Shown: piece after piece, positions 57,823-64,000 of the stretch
How the letters are laid out: every line of letters starts with the position of its first letter
Numbering within the stretch: the stretch's first letter is position 1
Source of the DNA: Vanessa cardui
Taxonomy: Eukaryota > Arthropoda > Insecta > Lepidoptera > Nymphalidae
Direction: 5' to 3'
Length of the DNA: 64,000 nt
Assembly (NCBI RefSeq): GCF_905220365.1
Contig: NC_061135.1
Span: 79,501-143,500, forward strand
Position numbers and translations under genes: made by a program
Notes under the pieces: generated by a model
What the model was told of the DNA's origin: nothing
Database searches by the model: none
The model's input: the letters and a program-made list of their open reading frames with translations, nothing else

Positions 57823-60800
57823 TTAGTCCAAATGAACATAAGGTACGATTGTGGATACATTTCAGTAACATAGAAAAAAATATACATCATAAAGGCTTAA
57901 AATGTAGGAAATTAAAAGAAATCTAATCTATTTTTGCAAAATAAAAGAAAGAAACTTTATATATTTTTGGAACGATGAAATTATTTTGTTAACTTCTGTC
58001 CACAAGAAAACGGAAAATGAAGACAGCGTAATTCTAGTTTCAATAAATATAAAAGGATTAAACTTTAAATACATTCATTAGAAAATCTCGTTGATCCGAA
58101 TGAATAAGTAAATGAAACAGGTCACAACACTTGAATGTGTTGATATTAAAACATCCCAGTTTCAGTTGAAAGAAGAGAGAAAGATATCTGATTCTATTTA
58201 AAAGGCACCTAAAATGAAGGCCTACTTCTCGGCGAGATTCGTTTGTGTGAGTCAGGGCTGGCGAGTCTCATGTTAAATATTTCATAATCGGGCTCGTGTG
58301 TGAAAGTAAAAATATACCTCGAGACAAACTGGAGCAATATTTTTTTTTCTACCAATTTTCACCCGAGCTGTTATTTAAAAACACGGACGACTATTCTTTC
58401 TACTACGACAAAGTTGTCTACACTCGTACCTCTGACTCGCAATATGCAAATATAACGCGATCCGTTTGCGAACTCTATTTAAATGTAGTGGAAGTCATTT
58501 TTTAAATTATAAAGCTGTGCGTCGTCTAGTTTTGGATTATTTTATGCTTTACTTAAATTAATACATGACAAACTCGTTAGTAAATACTGTAAGAGTTGAT
58601 ATAAGTTTTAGTTACCATGACATTATGAGTTATAAACGTTTATTAGGTACGTCTTGCTTGGAAATGTTTTTTCGATTTCGGTTTTTCAAAGCTGGTTCAA
58701 CCCTGGTCAAGCCTCAAAGCATCGCCGGAGCGAGCTTTAGACAGAGGGAACGAACGCCGGCTGGCCCTTGACCAAGTTTTGTGCGATATTAGTTCGACAT
58801 CTGTCTGTGACCGAAATTGTTATATAGAAAACGTTCTGCTACTTCGAAAATTTTCTTCTTTCAAGGGTCTGTAAAATGGAGTATCTGAAAAATGTTAATT
58901 TCTACAAATTGTCTAAATTATTTTAAGTCACTATTTTTAATATTAAAAATCTTCTCAAATACAATGCAATTGCATCACTCAATTGTTTTAATAATATTTG
59001 ACATAATAAAATTCAAGTACAGTGGTAATAGGAGATTTGAAATTCAAAGTGAATAAAATAACAAACAATCACTGAGAAGTTTTTAATTACAAAACATCGG
59101 AAGCCGAAGTGGATGTAGGCATAGCGTGCCGCGCTCGCGTGTCTCGCGGGTTCCGCAGGAACCGCTCAAGTCGCATTTGCGTCACACCGTCTTAAAGTGC
59201 AGCCTTGCAAACTAGACGTCGTAAAATGTGACAAAGACACCAGTCCTTAGCGTCTTGAGCATAAGACGCATTCTCCCATTGCTAGGTTTAGGCAGTACGT
59301 AAGCTCTAGCTCAGACTTTATAAGGAACATTTTGACTTGTATTTTAGCTTCAGAGAGCGATCGTTCCGAATTGAAAGTCATAAAGTAAATAGAATACAAC
59401 TGAAAGTAGCCCTAAGCACTATTAAAATAAGGGTAATTTTGTCGCGGTCTTTTCCAGTTAAACGATATAATTTTATAAAACGAAGTCGATATAATGAATT
59501 GTAGAAGTTTGAATCTTAGCTCAATCTAGTAGAGGAATTTGCTTCACCTTTAATATTATAAAGCCTTGAAATAGTTTTACGTATTGTACGTTTCTAGCAG
59601 CAGTTTAAACCACTATAATTTGAACAGATGTCCCAATTATTAAAGGCATTAGAAGTCTGCTTACGGTACTTTCTCCAATAGGATTTGGAACTTTTTATCA
59701 ATATTATATTAGAGTATAAAATGAGTTCACACAATACTTAAAGATAAATAGCATATGAATTAAAATAATTGTTAGTAATCTGTATGAAAAACTAAAGTTA
59801 ATCAGTTTTAATTTTTTTCACAAGGAAGAGTCAGTTCCGGATTTTAAAAAAAAATCACAATTATGCTTACATTTCGAGGAGTGGATTCAATTCTATGACA
59901 AATCACATCTAAAGTGCTCAAAATGTCGATATTTTATACTTTTATTTCAAGTCAATTATTCGACGCGACTGAGCATGAGAAACACTTTGGTTTTTTTTTG
60001 TAAGAGGAAACTCTTAACTATATTTCTGTTAGGAGTTTATTGCTCAAATGATTAGAATGTTACGATTTAATAACAAACACCGTTAAAATATCAAACAACT
60101 TGCGTCTACTATGATAGTCTACTGGATATATTTATACTTATTTACCATTACAAAAAATTATATTAAAATCAGCTTATTAGTGTGACATTCGTAAACTCAT
60201 TTAAGAAATGATGCTGCAACAATATATTTATACTTGAAGAAAATTGCACCAGTCGGTATTTTATTACTGTAGACATTAAATATTCACCTTGAAATGAATA
60301 GTTGCAGGATTCGATTTACGAAAATCCAATTTAGTTTCCTACACACGTTCCCCTGTGCGTAATAAGAGCCAACTTTATAAAACCAAACATTTGCCGTATG
60401 AGTCAAATTCACCGACGATAAAACTTTATTCATCAAACTCGTCACAACTTTGAACGAAAACAAAAATTTATCGACTTGTTAACACAAACATATCTTAGGA
60501 ATAAAATAGACACGAAAGCACTCATAATAGTGGCAAAAAATAGAGTCTAGTATTCACATTGCTTAAAATCAAATATAGGAAAATAAATAAGAAAAACTCC
60601 GACGTTCAGTTAATCAAATGCAGGAAATTTGTCGACTTAAGTCTATCGATAAAAGTATTTACACAAACTTCAATATATCACTATCGGACCATCACGGATA
60701 TTCGTGCAGCGAATAAATAGTAGGCAATAATAAGACGACATCTGACGAGGGGCGGAGAGCCTGCCACGCACACTCGCTGTTATAAAAACGGATCGGCCTC

Positions 60801-61675
60801 TCAAGATGTCAATTGCAGAAAAATTAAAAATAAATCTTTGACAATATTCCTGTAATGATTATAAAATTTATAAGAAAATAAAAAAATGATAATTGATTTG
60901 AACATTTATTCTGTATCGATGTACACATGAAACAACATTCAGAAGACGTACCTTAATACACATAAAATGCTAATGCAAAATATTGTTTCAAACGGATATT
61001 TAAATTAATTTTAAGAAATTATCGCACACACATTGATTGTTTTAAGACATTCTAAAAAGAGAATAAAAATGATCTGAGATATTGTCATCGCCATTTTTAT
61101 GTATATTGTAGGTATTATGTACTTTCAGCTTTTGTGTATCTGACATAAATATTTAATAATAACAAAGAAATCTTACGTTAAATGGTTTTAACGAATAAAC
61201 GCTTACAAATTTCAACATTATTAATATTGCTGTCACAAAATTGTATTTATAAATTTTATGTTTATATTTTAATTGAAAACTTATTCCATTTTATATCAAG
61301 TAAAATGTGAGGCATTAAATTTATTATGTACACTTTATAAACATTAAACCGTATATGAAATTACATTTAATTTGAACGATAATTTAAATTATTTTTTTAA
61401 ATTAATATTTGCACAATTAATCATCAATCAATAAGCATTACTAAAAGTCGTACGTGCAGACAATCGAATGTTTTAAGTGTTCTTTCTTATTATTATTATT
61501 GTACCTTGTACCTTTTCTAAAGTGATAGATTTGGGTCGAGCAAAAATAGTGACTAGAAGTGTAAGCGATTCAGTAAAGGAGATTATTTTCTTAAAAAATA
61601 ATGTTAACTAAGTTTTTAAAACTAACGTTGTAAATTCCCTAAAGCACAAGTTACGTAAATTCAACTTGTTTTCGT

Positions 61676-61733
61676 CGTAGCGCTGTTGCTACGTAGCTAC
61701 GACAGCTACGGCGCTACGCTGCTACGAACTACG
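61676..61733. repeat. CTACG/CGTAG cluster 2
   Basis: Six CTACG and two CGTAG in 58 bases, including GCTACGTAGCTACGACAGCT. It is flanked by ACGTAAAT on both sides (61653-61660 and 61731-61738), which might be a boundary duplication. The composition matches cluster 1 at 17136-17200, in otherwise AT-rich DNA. Confidence 0.55.
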
Positions 61734-62064
61734 TAAATATCATTTAGTTGAGTGGATTTATTATAATTATACATGTATAATGTATTTTAATATATTCACC
61801 GCTGTTGATGTTTAAATTATTACAAGCGCTAGGCGCTGAGTTTATCACTTACCAGTTTATACAACTTACTAAAAATTTGCATTTTATTATTATCAATTTA
61901 TATAAAATCAGTGTAATGGACTCTACCATAATTTTTTTTAATAGATATTACGTTATACTTAAGTTTGTTTTTTCTTTTGAAATAAATCGCTATTCATAAT
62001 GTACATCAACGTAATTTGCCGATGAGTATTGTCTTAAAATATAAAATAGCTTCACTTCACTGAC

Positions 62065-62134
62065 CTTTGATGAGGTGCGCGGCGAGCACGAGCGCGGCGG
62101 TGAAGGCGTGTAGCCGCCACGCGCACGCGCACAT
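62065..62134 (-). CDS. Candidate first coding exon, signal peptide
   Basis: On the minus strand the exon would run 62148 to 62065, with the ATG at 62134. Upstream is GTCGTGCAG (acceptor), a 14-base leader, then CAAC-ATG, which fits the insect start context. The translation begins MCACAWRLHAF and continues TAALVLAAHLIK: a short basic n-region and a hydrophobic core, as in a secretory signal peptide, so the protein would enter the secretory pathway. About 21 of 23 codons end in G or C inside AT-rich DNA, a strong coding-like bias. The exon ends AAAG followed by GTCAGTGAAG, a good donor, leaving phase 1. Read on unspliced, the frame hits a stop two codons later, so splicing is required. The next exon is not identifiable here and should lie at lower coordinates or outside the window. 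I do not recognise the protein. A secreted signalling ligand or membrane receptor with a long first intron would fit, but that is inference. Confidence 0.45.
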
Positions 62135-62148
62135 GTTGCACGCACCAC

Positions 62149-63566
62149 CTGCACGACACACAAATATACAATATTATAATAATGAACATTCAACATGGCA
62201 TATCATTCTTTTATTGTGATCATAATACACTGTTCGAGACAATACCATCAATGAAAAAATCCGTGAATACCATTTTTATTCATTGCGACTAACGAATTGT
62301 AGTATTCTTCATCTGTTTATATAACAATTTATAAATTATTGATGTGATTTAATGGTGCACAGAAATATATACGTACAATACGAAAAAACTATGAATTATT
62401 TATTATTGAATTTGGCCATCAGCCGGAGATAAAGATATAGATTGTAGAGAGCTATTCACTCACGTAGGTGTGTGATGATATACCTGGGTTATAATCATTC
62501 ATTCTCTTCATTATTCGTTCATTGTACACGTCAAAGTTTTAGGAATGTAAATCATTTTTTACAAATGTAACACAAATTTACATTTAAAAGCAATATATTT
62601 TAGTTAATGACTCTACAATGAATGTAATAAAACTTCAAGTATTATACGTATAACGCTTGTGCCTACAGATCGTGTCTAAATTTGGGTCGCGCAGAGGCGG
62701 TATCGAGCGTCGAGTAATCAAGCACTCATTAGCATCGGATATTGGTCCTAACTCGCGAACCCTGATTTAACCGACACCCACACACGCCTTCCGGCCGCTC
62801 GACACGTCACTAGAAAGGATCACTCGAGTGGGCAAGATTTGATTTAGTGTCATTTACGCTAATGACAATACCGATAATCGAAAAATACTTAAAACAATAT
62901 TTGTGCGTATAGGCTTAAACTATACACACAAATATTACAAGTACCTTTAAATATAAAATAAAGAAAAGGAAACTGAAACACGTGCTTAATCATAAAAAAT
63001 CAATTTTCAGTATATTTTTAAAATAAATAATAATATAACTTTCAACACAAAACCTATCACAAGAAAAATATATCAAAATCATAATAAGGAGTTCTCGCGT
63101 TGTATTTTTGAACGCTACAATAAAATCTCCAAGGTCATGTCGTGACTAGCGGCTATGAGGCAACTCGCGGCGGGTCTGTAAATAATAGTTGTAGTGAATG
63201 TTACTAATCTCAATTGACTGTACGACATTTGTATTGAAAATAAAGATGATTTTGTCAGACATTTCTGTGTTGAAATGTTAGTTTTATTGTTTTCCCTCGT
63301 CTGAATGTCATGTTACGATTTCTCGTAGAAGTCGAAAGATATCATTATTATTTCTTATCCCTAAATAATATTACAAAGAAGAATTCATTTACTATTTCAG
63401 TTATTTCTATGAAAATGTGTACGAAATTATTATACGATAAGAAGTATTGTATGGGCAACATATAATATACAAAGTTGTAAGTTTAACAAGAGATTCAATA
63501 ATAATGTTATAATAAGATTTTATTATTTACTATTTACTTCACCACAGCAATAATCAATGAAAAGAT
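62149..63566. other. Non-coding stretch upstream of the exon candidate
   Basis: On the minus strand this is 5' of the exon. 62655-62830 is moderately CpG-rich (GGTCGCGCAGAGGCGG; CCTTCCGGCCGCTCGACACG) and could hold a 5' untranslated exon or enhancer. Nothing else stands out. Confidence 0.4.
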
Positions 63567-63711
63567 ACTAATGAGTTTCTTGCCGGTTCTTATCGATGGA
63601 ATCTACTTTCCGAAGCGGTGGTAGCTTCACCTAATATATTTCTTAAATTATGACTAAAAAGTTCTTGTGAAAACCTATTTGAATAAAGTATATTTTGATT
63701 TTTGATTTTGG
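63567..63711 (+). repeat. Interspersed repeat E, copy 2
   Basis: ATGAGTTTCTTGCCGGTTCT, TGGAATCTACTTTCCGAAGC, GGTGGTAGCTTCACC, CTATTTGAATAAAGTATATT, TTGATTTTTGATTTTG. It is the plus-strand counterpart of 5690-5835. I know this pattern as one of the most common dispersed repeats in Lepidoptera; its class is not clear to me. Confidence 0.65.
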
Positions 63712-63829
63712 AATAAAATACTTGAGATAATGATCAAAAGCCGTATTACGTCACTTAATGTTTTTTAGAATAATTATAATTGTAATAGAAAAGCTAGTTT
63801 TCGGATGTGAATACAAACATTAGGTACGA

Positions 63830-64000
63830 GTACACCCGTTATCAGAGAGTCGGGCGATAGCAGCGTCAATACGTCACGCTTATCGCGCGACATCGGCCGG
63901 CTGCTATCACTCGCGTTAAGATGCGCGATAGCGCTTGTCACACGATACGTTCGCCGGCTTTAAGTGATCTACAGTTGCTGTTCAGTACTACTTAGAGTTC
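63830..64000. promoter_or_regulatory. CpG-rich block with CGATA cluster
   Basis: Four CGATA/TATCG words occur within about 95 bases (GGGCGATAGC, CTTATCGCGC, GCGCGATAGC, CACGATACG), with GATAGCAGC (63856-63864) inverted as GCTGCTATC (63900-63908). On plus, TCAGT (63982-63986) could be an arthropod initiator, with CTTTAAG about 25 bases upstream. The downstream part is outside the window, so a promoter is only a possibility. Confidence 0.25.

Larger units (their letters stand above)
55015..62064. other. Long non-coding stretch before the exon candidate
   Basis: Seven kb with no clear gene or recognisable repeat. GC-richer islets: 55065-55125, 56820-56875, 56940-57125 and 59100-59185. Plus-strand frames at 56726-56938, 58296-58505 and 58565-58771 lack known domains. 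Two inverted repeats (56685, 57797) and a CTACG cluster (61676) are listed separately. 60850-61440 is very AT-rich. If the exon at 62065 is real, this is the donor-proximal part of its downstream intron. Confidence 0.5.

Noticed and set aside
58296..58505. Tyr/Asp-rich plus-strand frame
   Set aside because: Starts with GTG, has no ATG or acceptor, and ends in AT-rich DNA. Coding-looking residues alone are not enough.

Overview
This window is animal nuclear DNA, almost certainly from a lepidopteran (butterfly or moth). Three things point there: an AT-rich background with scattered GC/CpG-rich islets; several short interspersed repeat families whose sequences I recognise as typical of Lepidoptera; and a LINE with the endonuclease/reverse transcriptase layout and 3' end common in that order. 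There are no bacterial operons, no CRISPR array, no rRNA and no intact tRNA gene. Most of the window is non-coding: intergenic sequence or the inside of a very long intron.

Mobile DNA. One LINE family is present three times: a nearly complete copy on + (about 17340-20703, apurinic-type endonuclease plus reverse transcriptase, 23-A tail), a 5'-truncated copy on - (5875-7328) whose protein differs from the first at only about six residues, and an old 3' scrap at 53049-53152 (-). The complete copy carries one frameshift, in an A run near 18760, that separates endonuclease from reverse transcriptase. Around these lie five clear copies and two decayed copies of a SINE here called A (heads beginning CTTGGTGGTAGGG). 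Its 3' end resembles the 3' end of the LINE, so the LINE may be its mobilising partner. Eight copies of a tRNA-derived SINE B (A and B boxes visible), two of a second tRNA-derived SINE C, and pairs or trios of other interspersed repeats (D, E) are also present. Between 49.7 and 55.0 kb there are four B copies, two decayed A copies and the LINE scrap within 5.3 kb.

Host genes. The only host coding candidate I can support is a short exon on - at 62065-62148. It has an acceptor, a good insect start context, about 23 codons that nearly all end in G or C, a signal-peptide-like translation and a consensus-like donor. If real, it starts a secreted or membrane protein whose remaining exons lie at lower coordinates or, more likely, beyond base 1. 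The rest of the window would then be a first intron of more than 60 kb. I cannot name the gene. In that reading the GC-rich islets, CRE, ACGTG, GCCGCCAT and CGATA motifs are candidate intronic or promoter regulatory sites.

Structural oddities. The unannotated DNA contains several perfect or near-perfect inverted repeats (14.4, 25.7, 38.9, 46.4, 56.7 and 57.8 kb; GC-rich ones at 3.87 and 49.3 kb), two CTACG/CGTAG-rich clusters 44 kb apart, and a repeated 16-bp double-ACGTG element. No wholly new system with its own genes is visible. The best leads are the signal-peptide exon, the SINE/LINE tail relationship, the CTACG clusters and the hairpin at 14.44 kb.
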